Source of the DNA: an uncultured Bacteroidales bacterium
GTDB lineage: Bacteria > Bacteroidota > Bacteroidia > Bacteroidales > UBA932
Direction: 5' to 3'
DNA: 64,000 nucleotides
Assembly: GCA_900316955.1 (NCBI GenBank)
Contig: ONEX01000004.1
Span: forward strand, 1 to 64,000
Shown: positions 34,660-44,700 of the stretch, piece by piece
Layout: each line of letters opens with the position of its first letter
Numbering within the stretch: the first letter of the stretch is position 1
The notes under the pieces: generated by a model
Told to the model about the DNA's origin: nothing
Seen by the model: only the letters and a program-made list of their open reading frames with translations
Database searches by the model: none
Program-made: the position numbers and the translations under genes

Positions 34660-36065
34660 AAACGGCAAGAGTCCCGATATATTCCATTTATAAGGAGAAT
34701 CGTTTTGACGCTTCATATCACTTGAGTGATGGTGTGTTAAGTCGTCAAATCGTTCACCGTACCCCTTACCCTGTAACTACAATCGGTGCTGCATCAAGTA
34801 GAATATTTCATGCAGGTCGCTGGAAAAGGGCATACGTCTCCAATACGAATACTGGAGTAGCTCTGGTAGGTAGCTCAGATATGCTAAAAGCCGACTTAAA
34901 TACCCTGAAGCTTATCTCCCGGAGATTCACACCAGACTACTCTGATAAAATACTTGAAAAAGGGTGGATTTTGGTATCATGTTCTGGAACAATTGGTAAT
35001 AGTGTATTTACAACTCAAGAACATGCAGGAAAGCTAGCTTCTCAACATGTCATGAGAATAGTGCCCAATGATCAATTGGTGGCTGGATATGTATACGCCT
35101 TCCTTTCAACTCATTATGGCTATAATCTTCTTACACAAGGCACCTTTGGGGCAGTTATTCAACATATTGAACCCGCAAATGTCTCCTCTATTCCGATTCC
35201 GGTTATGCCAGACGACTTCCAGTTAAGGATAGATGGCAGTATTCAGAAAGCATCGACATTAAGAGAAGAAGCCGCTGAACTTATTTCGAGTGCTGAAAGA
35301 AAGCTTAAGGATGCTACGGGGCTTGAAGATTTGACGGTTGACGATTACGATTATTTCGGGCCAAGAAACGACACACGACAAGTATCCATTAATTCAGTGA
35401 ATATCAAAGAAGTTGGAACGGTATCTTTCAATGCTTTTTGCCATTCTCGTCGCATCAATCAACTCCGGAGCAAAATCCCGAATTCTGTGCGTATTAAAGA
35501 CGTTCTAGTCGGCGGTGACACATTCTCAACAGGTTCCTTCCCTCGCGTAGAAGTTAAGGAGGGTAATGGCGTAATGCTCATCAACCAATCTGACATCTTT
35601 GATACTATCGTCAAAGGGAAATGGATTTCCAAAAGAAAGGTTAATCTCTCCAATAACCTGGTTTCCTATGGCGAAGTCCTTGTCGCTGGCGTTGGTACGC
35701 TTGGCGAGAATGAGACTTTTTGCCGAGCTCTCTTTGCTAATGAAGATCTTGTGGGTCAGCTTATTTCTGGTGAGTTTATCAGAATGAAGTGCAATGAAAA
35801 GATGCCCTCCGGCTTTTTATTCACATGGTTGAATTCGGATTATGGGTTCCGCCTGATCCGTTCAACCCATAGTGGGACCAAGCTTTGTCGGCCCATCCCT
35901 ACACTGTTCCTTCAGATTCCAGTTCCGGTACTTTCCAAGGAAAAGATGGATGAGATAGATCTAATGGTCCGGACGGCCTTCACCAAGCGGCACCAGGCAA
36001 ACAACCTGGAGAAGGAGGCTATTCAGATGGTTGAGAATGAAATAGATAAGTGGAATAATAACTAA
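34656..36065 (+). CDS. HsdS-like DNA specificity subunit (MAD5-like)
   Basis: A 469-aa protein with two target-recognition domains. The first ends in GWILVSCSGTIGNSVFTTQE and LTQGTFGAVIQHIEPANVSS; the second has VSYGEVLVAGVGTLGENETF and GTKLCRPIPTLFLQIPVPV. Each is followed by helices that form the conserved coiled-coil regions. It should direct the methylase to a bipartite site. A+T-richer and more variable in composition than its neighbours, as expected for exchangeable specificity genes. Confidence 0.88.
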   Translation: MKTARVPIYSIYKENRFDASYHLSDGVLSRQIVHRTPYPVTTIGAASSRIFHAGRWKRAYVSNTNTGVALVGSSDMLKADLNTLKLISRRFTPDYSDKILEKGWILVSCSGTIGNSVFTTQEHAGKLASQHVMRIVPNDQLVAGYVYAFLSTHYGYNLLTQGTFGAVIQHIEPANVSSIPIPVMPDDFQLRIDGSIQKASTLREEAAELISSAERKLKDATGLEDLTVDDYDYFGPRNDTRQVSINSVNIKEVGTVSFNAFCHSRRINQLRSKIPNSVRIKDVLVGGDTFSTGSFPRVEVKEGNGVMLINQSDIFDTIVKGKWISKRKVNLSNNLVSYGEVLVAGVGTLGENETFCRALFANEDLVGQLISGEFIRMKCNEKMPSGFLFTWLNSDYGFRLIRSTHSGTKLCRPIPTLFLQIPVPVLSKEKMDEIDLMVRTAFTKRHQANNLEKEAIQMVENEIDKWNNN

Positions 36066-36073
36066 CGCTCTAT

Positions 36074-39000
36074 ATGGCAAAACTCTGTCCACACAAATAC
36101 TACGAGGGACCGGCCAATGCCGGCGAGGAACGTTTGTTCAGATTCCTCGAAGTGAACTTGCCAAACGATTACTTCATTGTTCCCAATGGAGAGTACCCCA
36201 GTATCAACGTACATGGTGGCGTTGAATATTGGGAATACGACTGTATTGTTGTGGCGCCACATGCTATTTATCATCTGGAAAACAAGGACTGGAAAGGCCG
36301 GATTGAAGGCGATGACAATTCCTGGTTTGTTAACGACCACGAGTTCAAGAATCCCATCAAGACTGCGCGTTTCAAGTCCAAGGTTCTGGTGGCTTATCTC
36401 AAAAAGAAAAACCCGCTATTTGGTAAGGCTTGGGTGGCCACGGCCATCACGCTCAGTAGCATCGGCCAGACCAAGTCCGGTCTTGACCCGGAATCTGGTA
36501 GTTTCCACGATACCTTCACACTGGGAGATGAGCTCATAGACTACTTGACAGACCCCTATCGTCTGGGAAAGGCGGCGAACGCAGTCTCCGACATCCAGTA
36601 TGATGTCCTGGACTATTTGGTAGGCACCAGCGAAGGTCAGTCTAAGAAGAAGACTCATATCCTCGATTTGGAGATTGACCGTATCCTGGACACGACGGAT
36701 GACTATATCGAATACCTTTGTCATCCCAAGCTGTTCAAAGATAAGTATTACCGTGTTCGCGACTATGTTTTGGACAAGGCTGGCCTCTCTCCGATAGAGC
36801 AGGAACAGCATTCGGCTCGTGTACAGAATGGACAGATCTCTCAAGAGCTGTTGCCGTCTTCCCCGACTATCATCAAGACCATTTGCCAGGAGAGCGAGGA
36901 TGGTAACCACTACTACGAGAAGAGCGAATACATGGAAGACCATACTCTTCTCGCAGAAATGCGTCGCAAGACCTTCACAGAATTCGATAAGGTGAAGATT
37001 CTGTTGGATGTGGCGCAGGCCCTGTCTCTTGCACATGAAAAAGGTGTAATCCACCGTGACCTTAACCCCAGTAATATCTTCCTCATCGACGGAGGAAAGA
37101 CAGCAGCCGTGGCCAACTTCAACTTGTCATACAACCAGATGCATATTGATCTGAATATGACAGTTGGAACGGATGCTTTCACACCCACCCCTTACCTTCC
37201 GATGGAGGTGATGGATGGTGATGTGGCTCCGGCGACGGATGCGTACTCTTTTGGCGTTATCGCCTATGAGTTGATGACCGGAGAAAAGTTCCCCTTCAAG
37301 GATTGTGTTGACTTCGTCAATCACGGTGGTCTTCTCACAGAGGATTTTATGCCCTCGTGCATCAATCCGAACATCCCTCAATGGGTAGATGAGTTGTGCC
37401 AGAGAACCATCGTTGATAACATGGCCATTCGTTGGGGAGACATTGATGAGATTCGCCAGTTCATTATTCAGAGCACTTTCGCAAGCGCCCAGCCTGAGCC
37501 TGTTCAACCTTCCACTCAACTGAAGGACCTTAAGTCCGGTGACCGCATCGACAACAACTTGACGCTCTATGAGTTTGTCGGGGAAGGTGGTTTCTCCCGT
37601 GTTTTCAAGGCGACACACTCCCTGCAACCCGGCAAAATCTACGCGGTCAAGATCTTTTCAGAAGACCTTTCTCCCAAAGCCGCCATCGATGAATTCAATG
37701 TCCTGCAGTCGCTCCATCATTCGAATATAGTCCAGTTTGAGTTCAACGGGACCACGGACGGTGGCCTCTTTTATACTTTGATGGACTATGTAGATGGCGA
37801 GAATATCCGCAAGTATGCATACGGCGACCTTCGCCTTCCGCTGCCCAAGATTTATCTTCTTGCCCAGCAGATGCTTTCCGCGCTTGTATATCTCCAGGAT
37901 CAAGAAAAACCCATATATCATCGTGACATCAAGCCGGAAAACATAATGATTGACAAATCCGGCAAGTTCATACTGATTGACTTCAATATCGCTGCAGACG
38001 TCGAAAATGTCGGCAAAGACAAATTGGGCACCTATCCTTACCTGGCGCCGGACCTCACGAATGGCAATAAAGTATCTTGGGATGCCAGTGCCGACACCTT
38101 CTCTCTTGGTGTAACGCTGTATGAAATGCTCACTCACGTCTATCCTTGGAGTGGTAGTAAGCGCGTGCCCGTTCTGGATAAGGAACCCACGGACATCAGG
38201 ACCCAGAATAAGCAGATTTCCGATGCCTTCGCTGACTTTGTTATGAAGGCGATAGGAACCCGTCGTGACAATCGTTTCCGCAATGCTAAGGAGATGCAGG
38301 ATGCCTTATTCGCTATCGGTCCTGACAATATCTTTGCTGAGGAAAGCCTTGTCCTGACTCATCCAGATGTGGATTTCTCCATCGTTGATTACCTCAATAG
38401 TCTCTATAGCCAGAGCGAGCGAGGCAATGCCGGTACCAGAGCTGGTCTTAAGGACAATTATCTTGATCGTGAGACCTATGTGGAAACAAAGCTGGACACC
38501 AAGTTGCTGGACGCAATCACGGCTGGGAAATTCCGTCTCCTGATTATTACCGGAAACGCCGGTGATGGCAAGACCGCATTCATACGCCGGATCGAGCAGG
38601 CGGCCGAGAACGTTGAATACTTCGGAGATACCCGCAATGGCGCTAAGTTCAAACTGGGCGGCATTCAGTATCAGAGCAACTATGACGGATCCCAGGATGA
38701 ATCCAACCTCAAGAATGAAGATGTACTAACCAAGTTCTTTGAGCCATTTGAGTATCTTCACGAGTTCAATGGAGTACAGGAAGGTCGTATTATCGCTATC
38801 AACGAAGGCCGCCTTATGGACTTCCTGCTCAACAATACCGACAAGCACGGATATCTTGCCCAGGTGATTGATGAGTACTTCTACAAGGGCGGCACTACGG
38901 AGCTTCCTGAAGGAGTAATGGTTATCAATCTCAACCTGCGTTCCGTTACCGCTCGTGAGAATAATCAGGACTCTTTGCTGCGTAAACAGATTCGTCTCTT

Positions 39001-40207
39001 GACCGCAAAGAAACTCTGGACCAGATGTGAAGGATGCCCCATTGCAGAGCGCTGCTTCATCAAGTATAACGTGGACACCTTGTCAGATACTGCAGCAGGT
39101 GCTGAAGTCGTCAATCGCCTGGAATGGTTGGTCCGTACCATCATCTATAAGCGTGAGATTCACATCTCGATGCGTGATCTTCGCTCCCTTATTTCATGGT
39201 TGCTCACTCGAGACTTCAACTGCACGGATGTGCCTCATCTGCTTCAGCGCTTCGACAGTTTAAAGGCCGCGTGGGAAGAGGATAAGGAGAGCCCCGAGAA
39301 GAAGTTGAAATACTACCGCTATCGGCAGTTCATGTGGGATCTCTACTATTTCAATATCACGTCTCCGGCGTATGATGCCGATTTGCGTTCAGAAGACCGC
39401 GTTGTTAAGCTTCTCCGACAGACAGATATTGCCCAGGTGGCTATCCCTGATAAAGATCTGGATCTATATTACGGTGAAAAACACGATGTGGATTACATTG
39501 AGTTTGCCGAGAGGAAACGGACCTTGCTCCAGGATTTCAACGAAGCAAGCGAGATTATGCCCAGTTATGAGCAGACTCCTGACGAATTGATGCTGCTAAA
39601 GCGCCGTCACCAAACGATGATTCGGCATCAGTACTTTGAGGGAAAGGCTGCGATTTATAAAGATCGGCCGGAATACTTCAAGCGCTTGCCGTATAAGTCC
39701 CTGTACCAATTCAATAAAGAGCTGAACGAGGAGGATCCTTCGGCCGTGGTCGCAAGCCTGGCTTACACTATCTCCTGTAGCGAGGGTTGCTGGGATCGTG
39801 AGCTGTCAAAGGACTACTTGATTCTTTCCTCAAGCCGCGTGAAAGATCCCAACAGTCGGAGCTACAGGCGTTTCCCCATTTCCGATTTCGAGCTGGCTGT
39901 GGATACCAACGAGAAGCTAGTCGAATACATTGAGCATGAGAATGACTGCCTGATCTTTAGGCACAAAATCAAGAAGGATGTTCGCTTGAATGTGTCCTTG
40001 GACTTGCGGGAAATGCTCTACTATATTGAACAAGGCTTCAACCCTTCTATCAATGACTTGAAAGGACGTTTCATTGAACTGCAGGTCTTCAAGAACTTGC
40101 TGGAAGCAGAGACGTATTCGGAGATCATCGTAACCAACGATGACAACCGTTACTACCGTATATCCTTGGACAAGGACTCTATGACGCTCGCAGTTGCACC
40201 CCTTTAA
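36074..40207 (+). CDS. NERD + double protein kinase + P-loop ATPase (MAD6-like)
   Basis: A 1377-aa multidomain protein. (1) Residues ~20-120: NERD nuclease-like domain with Asp56 and Glu69-x-Lys71. (2) Residues ~270-470: kinase-like domain with HRD (327-329, HRDLNPSN) but NFN instead of DFG and no glycine loop, so probably a pseudokinase. (3) Residues ~490-770: full kinase, GEGGFSRVF (503-511), AVKIF, HRDIKPEN (from 616), DFN in place of DFG. (4) From ~800: P-loop ATPase, GNAGDGKT (827-834), like DptF, plus a Cys motif (CEGCPIAERC). It recalls PglW of BREX-2 and the MADS kinase. Likely senses infection and activates the restriction proteins. Confidence 0.85.
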   Translation: MAKLCPHKYYEGPANAGEERLFRFLEVNLPNDYFIVPNGEYPSINVHGGVEYWEYDCIVVAPHAIYHLENKDWKGRIEGDDNSWFVNDHEFKNPIKTARFKSKVLVAYLKKKNPLFGKAWVATAITLSSIGQTKSGLDPESGSFHDTFTLGDELIDYLTDPYRLGKAANAVSDIQYDVLDYLVGTSEGQSKKKTHILDLEIDRILDTTDDYIEYLCHPKLFKDKYYRVRDYVLDKAGLSPIEQEQHSARVQNGQISQELLPSSPTIIKTICQESEDGNHYYEKSEYMEDHTLLAEMRRKTFTEFDKVKILLDVAQALSLAHEKGVIHRDLNPSNIFLIDGGKTAAVANFNLSYNQMHIDLNMTVGTDAFTPTPYLPMEVMDGDVAPATDAYSFGVIAYELMTGEKFPFKDCVDFVNHGGLLTEDFMPSCINPNIPQWVDELCQRTIVDNMAIRWGDIDEIRQFIIQSTFASAQPEPVQPSTQLKDLKSGDRIDNNLTLYEFVGEGGFSRVFKATHSLQPGKIYAVKIFSEDLSPKAAIDEFNVLQSLHHSNIVQFEFNGTTDGGLFYTLMDYVDGENIRKYAYGDLRLPLPKIYLLAQQMLSALVYLQDQEKPIYHRDIKPENIMIDKSGKFILIDFNIAADVENVGKDKLGTYPYLAPDLTNGNKVSWDASADTFSLGVTLYEMLTHVYPWSGSKRVPVLDKEPTDIRTQNKQISDAFADFVMKAIGTRRDNRFRNAKEMQDALFAIGPDNIFAEESLVLTHPDVDFSIVDYLNSLYSQSERGNAGTRAGLKDNYLDRETYVETKLDTKLLDAITAGKFRLLIITGNAGDGKTAFIRRIEQAAENVEYFGDTRNGAKFKLGGIQYQSNYDGSQDESNLKNEDVLTKFFEPFEYLHEFNGVQEGRIIAINEGRLMDFLLNNTDKHGYLAQVIDEYFYKGGTTELPEGVMVINLNLRSVTARENNQDSLLRKQIRLLTAKKLWTRCEGCPIAERCFIKYNVDTLSDTAAGAEVVNRLEWLVRTIIYKREIHISMRDLRSLISWLLTRDFNCTDVPHLLQRFDSLKAAWEEDKESPEKKLKYYRYRQFMWDLYYFNITSPAYDADLRSEDRVVKLLRQTDIAQVAIPDKDLDLYYGEKHDVDYIEFAERKRTLLQDFNEASEIMPSYEQTPDELMLLKRRHQTMIRHQYFEGKAAIYKDRPEYFKRLPYKSLYQFNKELNEEDPSAVVASLAYTISCSEGCWDRELSKDYLILSSSRVKDPNSRSYRRFPISDFELAVDTNEKLVEYIEHENDCLIFRHKIKKDVRLNVSLDLREMLYYIEQGFNPSINDLKGRFIELQVFKNLLEAETYSEIIVTNDDNRYYRISLDKDSMTLAVAPL

Positions 40208-40218
40208 TTGGCCCGAAA

Positions 40219-41790
40219 ATGTTACTTCCTAAGTTAGATAAACAAGAATCAGTCTTCCGCAACGAGGCTATCTTTGCTGCAGACGTGAAATCCATCACTC
40301 TGGACAATGTCTTGGTGACATTCTTCATGTTGATGCGTAACAATGGCTCCCGTATTGGCCTGAAAACACGGAACAAGTTCCACAAGATAGATTCTCTGCA
40401 GGAGTACTTCAATGTCCTGGAGAAGAAGGGACAGATTACCGGTGCATCCGATAATCCGGAAGCAATCGAGAGTTGGCTGCGCAGCAGTCTTATCAACCTT
40501 GTGTTTAGGGGAAAGGCTGACAAGGAGAACGTCGCATCTCTGCGCCCTCTTCATTTGGAGAGCTACCGTATTAGAAACCTCAAACATGCGAAGGATTACA
40601 ATGCTGCTGATCAGTTATATATTATGATTAGACAACGCCCGGAGGTCATGGAGGCATTGAAGTCCTACCTCACAATCGGGTGGGACAACAATACTAAAGC
40701 AGTCACGGGAGATCCCCAAGTAGATGTTGATACAGCAGGCGTCCTCCAACTGATGAGCCTGGTAGAGATTGACCCGAAAGTCACGACCGTTTCCCTAAAT
40801 AACATCAAACCAATCCTCGAGAAACAGGCTGAGCTTTACTGCGATGACGTCAAGCGACTTCTCTTCTATCAGGATGCCATACCGCGTAGCGTGTTCATCG
40901 ACTATCTGCGAATCCTTTCGGGCTTCCATCTATCGCTTTACTTTCAGAAGTTGATTCGCCTCCTTCCTCGTATGGTTGAAGCGGGGACAAAGAGTGTGGA
41001 AGATGATTGGAATATCGTTGTCGATCTGACTGATTCCTTGGAGGGTGATGTTGCCGATATCGCTTGTGCAGACATGGAGCGCCAGATGAACGGTCTGATG
41101 GAATACATTGTATCCTCGATGCGTATCAATGCCGTAGGCAAGTACCTTAACGAGACCTATGATGTTGAAAAAATCCTGCAAACGTTAAAGGCTCGTCCCG
41201 GTGAGTTTGATTCATATTTCCGTTTCAAACTCAACGCCATCTATGATCGCTATGATGATGACGCTGAAAATGAAGAAGAGGCGAAACAGGCCAAGGAAGA
41301 GCTCAAGCAGTATCTTGATTATGAAATAGACTTCTTCGATAAGTATATCCAGTGCATTGCAAAGGTGAGAGCCAGGTATCAGTACAAATATTCCTTTGAC
41401 TTCCTGGATAAGTCCTCGATGAAGAATCAGGATTCAGCGCTGGTTGCAGATGGCCGTAGCCGCAAGCATCCCCGCCGTGCAGTGATTGGTTCCAAACTGC
41501 TGGAAGTCCTTGTCCAGATGGTCGCTCTTACACCAAAGGAGGGGCTATATGAAACCTACTCTCTTTCCATCACTGAACTCATGAAGAGAATCCGTGAAAG
41601 ATACGGTCTCATCATAGACGGCACACAAGAGGAACGGTTTAAGGACTCCGATATTACCACCCATCTTGCTTTCCGCACCAATGTGGAGGCCCTCAAGAAT
41701 AAGTTACGTCAGATTGGTTTTTACAATGATTTGAGCGACGCCTCCATCATGCAAAAGATTCGTCCTCGTTACAACGTGAATAACAAGTAA
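40219..41790 (+). CDS. DptG-like protein (MAD7-like)
   Basis: A 523-aa, mainly helical protein with no enzymatic motif that I recognise. Its place between a DptF-like ATPase and a DptH-like HerA ATPase is that of DptG in phosphorothioation-linked restriction (DptFGH) and of MAD7 in MADS. A Glu/Asp-rich stretch at about 345-365 (DRYDDDAENEEEAKQAKEEL) separates two helical halves; the C-terminal KLLEVLVQMVALTPKEGLYE to RIRERYGLIIDG looks like a winged-helix. Starts 11 bases after the kinase gene and ends 2 bases before the next. Assignment rests on position and overall shape. Confidence 0.6.
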   Translation: MLLPKLDKQESVFRNEAIFAADVKSITLDNVLVTFFMLMRNNGSRIGLKTRNKFHKIDSLQEYFNVLEKKGQITGASDNPEAIESWLRSSLINLVFRGKADKENVASLRPLHLESYRIRNLKHAKDYNAADQLYIMIRQRPEVMEALKSYLTIGWDNNTKAVTGDPQVDVDTAGVLQLMSLVEIDPKVTTVSLNNIKPILEKQAELYCDDVKRLLFYQDAIPRSVFIDYLRILSGFHLSLYFQKLIRLLPRMVEAGTKSVEDDWNIVVDLTDSLEGDVADIACADMERQMNGLMEYIVSSMRINAVGKYLNETYDVEKILQTLKARPGEFDSYFRFKLNAIYDRYDDDAENEEEAKQAKEELKQYLDYEIDFFDKYIQCIAKVRARYQYKYSFDFLDKSSMKNQDSALVADGRSRKHPRRAVIGSKLLEVLVQMVALTPKEGLYETYSLSITELMKRIRERYGLIIDGTQEERFKDSDITTHLAFRTNVEALKNKLRQIGFYNDLSDASIMQKIRPRYNVNNK

Positions 41791-41792
41791 TT

Positions 41793-44700
41793 ATGAATAC
41801 AACACAGTTATACTATACCCGGATTCTTGACACCTTCATTGAGGAGTACGAGGACCAGTTAACCCAGGTGAAAGAAGGCCATTGTATGAAAGTGGTCGGC
41901 CTTCCGCTGGATGTGTTGGAGAGTTTGTATGATAGGTTAAAAGCCCTCAATCTAAGCCTACAAATATTCATCCTCTCGGAGAACAACGAAGGTGACAGAT
42001 ACATCAGCGCTACCAAGTTGATTGAGCTACGTAACGATCTGACGCTCTCCATCCTTGTGTTGATTCCTGTCAACGTTTCTACGGCTGCAGAGGATTCCTA
42101 TGGCAATGCCACATTTAAGGAGTTGTCAATTGCTCATTTGAACCAGCGCCTTCTTAATAAATTGATGTTCGAAGTACAGAGCAATGACATCATCCGCGAG
42201 ATCTTGGGGTTCACCAAAGAAGGCTTCTCGCAGCAAAAGATTCTGGACTATCTTCTCTATGTGATTGAGAATGGCCAGAGTAAAGAGGCCATTGGGAAAG
42301 GCCTGTTCATTCTCGGCTTACTTCCGGATGCAGATATTGCTAAGGACAGCACCTTAGTCCGTCGCCGTCTCTCTATCAATAATGAGAGCGTCACGCAGAT
42401 GGTGGATTACTCCAAGCAGATTAACGATAGAATTGATGCCTTACCGCTCCTCCCAAACACGCTCCAGCGTGAACTGGCCATGTTCCTCCAGATGGAGAAA
42501 AAGGCAAATAGCCGTACAGAACTTTGTGAGGCCGTCGCCAACCACTATACCGATATCGATTTCTCCAAGTGGAATGATTGTATTAAAGGTATAGACGTGA
42601 CCAGCCTCGGAAACCTGACCGTGTCTGCCGTTGAGCTTTACAGTAAGAGTTTTGGCAATGATCTGGAAGGCGATTTGACTTTGCCTATCCAGTCCAACAA
42701 GCCCGCCAAGATTAAGATTCGTGTTTTCTTCTCGCCCAAACCGAAAGCTTTCCCCGACTTGAAAAAAGTCCGGATCGCCATCTATAATGTGGACGGAATG
42801 TACTGTGAGTATGATCGCTTGAAAACGGCAAATGTTACTGACAATGCCCGTGACTATAGGGACATCACAGTGACTATCAAACCTAATGATTTCAACAGTG
42901 GCCGCTATTTCTTCCGTGTCTTTGCTGAAGACGAGAATGGCACAGTACTCAATCAGAAGGATGGGTTCAAGGATGATGCCTGGTTGGATAAATGGAACGA
43001 GGTCAAAGAGCAGATGTCCAAGGAGGAGTTTATCGAAAGAAATCGCGCTTTCCTGACCTCCGATAGTGAGACTTTCTTCCTTCAGACCGTGGACGCCTCC
43101 GACTTTGACGAAGATCTACTCCAAGATAGTCGTAGAGAGAAAATTAGCAATGTATTGCAGGCATATTTCCACTACAGGATTGAACTGAACCGAAAGGGTG
43201 AGGAACTCCTTGTCCCCGAGCGCCAGAAGATCAGCGATAAAGATGACAAGTCAAAGACTGAGGATAAAAGCTGGCAGGAGGGCTTGTATACAGATACCTT
43301 CCGTATCAAGTATTCTTCCTCGCAAAACTTCCAAATCATCCTTTCCAAGAAGTTGCTGGGAATTGAGCGTGAAATCCTCAAGAAGAGTATTACACTTGGC
43401 ACGGTTGAGGCGAAACTGACCTCTAACCATACGGAGAAGCTCCAGTCTTTGGTGTTCACTCCTCTCGATGGAATCGAGGTGCCGGAGTCACTAGTCAAGG
43501 CCCGCAATACGTTATTCTCCGCCATCCAAGAGTCTGCAATTGGTAATAGCGGTATTTTGGAGACCTTCGATGTGCATAGCCATATAGACATCCTCAAGGA
43601 CTATTTAGAGGAGTTTCATGCTTGGTTAAAGGCCGTCGTCGATGAGGATTTGTCCATGGAGACGATTCTGAAACTCCAGTCCGTGGATATGGTGAATATC
43701 GTGGTCATTCTGCCGGATGGCCAGGTCTCTGGCATGAAGCTTATCTCCCCGCTGCATCCGTTGCGTCTGGCGTGGATGGTGGATATCTACGAACAATATG
43801 AGGATTGGGAGAACAAGACAATCGAACACCCTCAGTACCGCGATGCTTGGTATAAGAAACTGGATCAATTATTCTACGGAAATCTGGTCCCGAATATAGC
43901 ACCACTCATTCTTCGCGACATCGAACAAAAGCAGTATCTGCAGTATGTCGGAGAGGTGGTCTTTGGCTGGGGCTTGTACGTAAGCTCTGCGGAGCAGCAA
44001 GAAGAAGCGTTCTCTTCGGGTTTCCGTCAGCTTCGCTCCTATCTTGCTCACCTGCTCAATGTTCCTGTACAAAGTCGAATTGATACCGATGTCAACGCAG
44101 AGATGGTTCAGCGGTATATGTTCAACTACATCACACAGCATCCATATACAGATAAACTGGTCATCAACCTTTTCAATGCCGGTGATGCAGCCGTTTTCGC
44201 CGCCAATCTCGTCGCACTGGAGAAGCGTTGTCGTCCCTTCGACATTCATTATGAAATCAGACTGTTCTGCGCGGATAAGCGGTTCATCCAAGGAGAGGCC
44301 TTCCGCGATCTCATTGATCCTGATACCCAGGTATCCGAGGAAGCGGAGATGTTCTCTCAGGCAACCAGCAACCGCCTGTTCCCGAAATTGAGATTTTCTG
44401 TCAATACGGTCGAGGAATTCATCAGCAATGCCCAGAACTATTCTGCCCACTTGAGTTTCCTTATCAATCCCTTCCCGACGGAGACCAAACTGCATAAACC
44501 TTCCACGGGGCAGCAGTCATTCTTTCTCAACGGAGTGGTATGCCGTCCAATCGTACAGGTAACTAAGACGGAAAAGGGATGCCAGTGGCAACGCTTTTAC
44601 TCTGACATCCGTCTGCCACACCCGTCTTCTGAGTTCGCCAACGATATGATTGGCTTATTCTCAGAATATCAGTCGTTGGTTGCTATGTCGATGTCAAACG

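Noticed and set aside
32644-36065. Complete type I restriction-modification system
   Set aside because: Methylase and specificity genes are typical, but no HsdR translocase/nuclease gene occurs nearby; the following genes are DptF/G/H-like.
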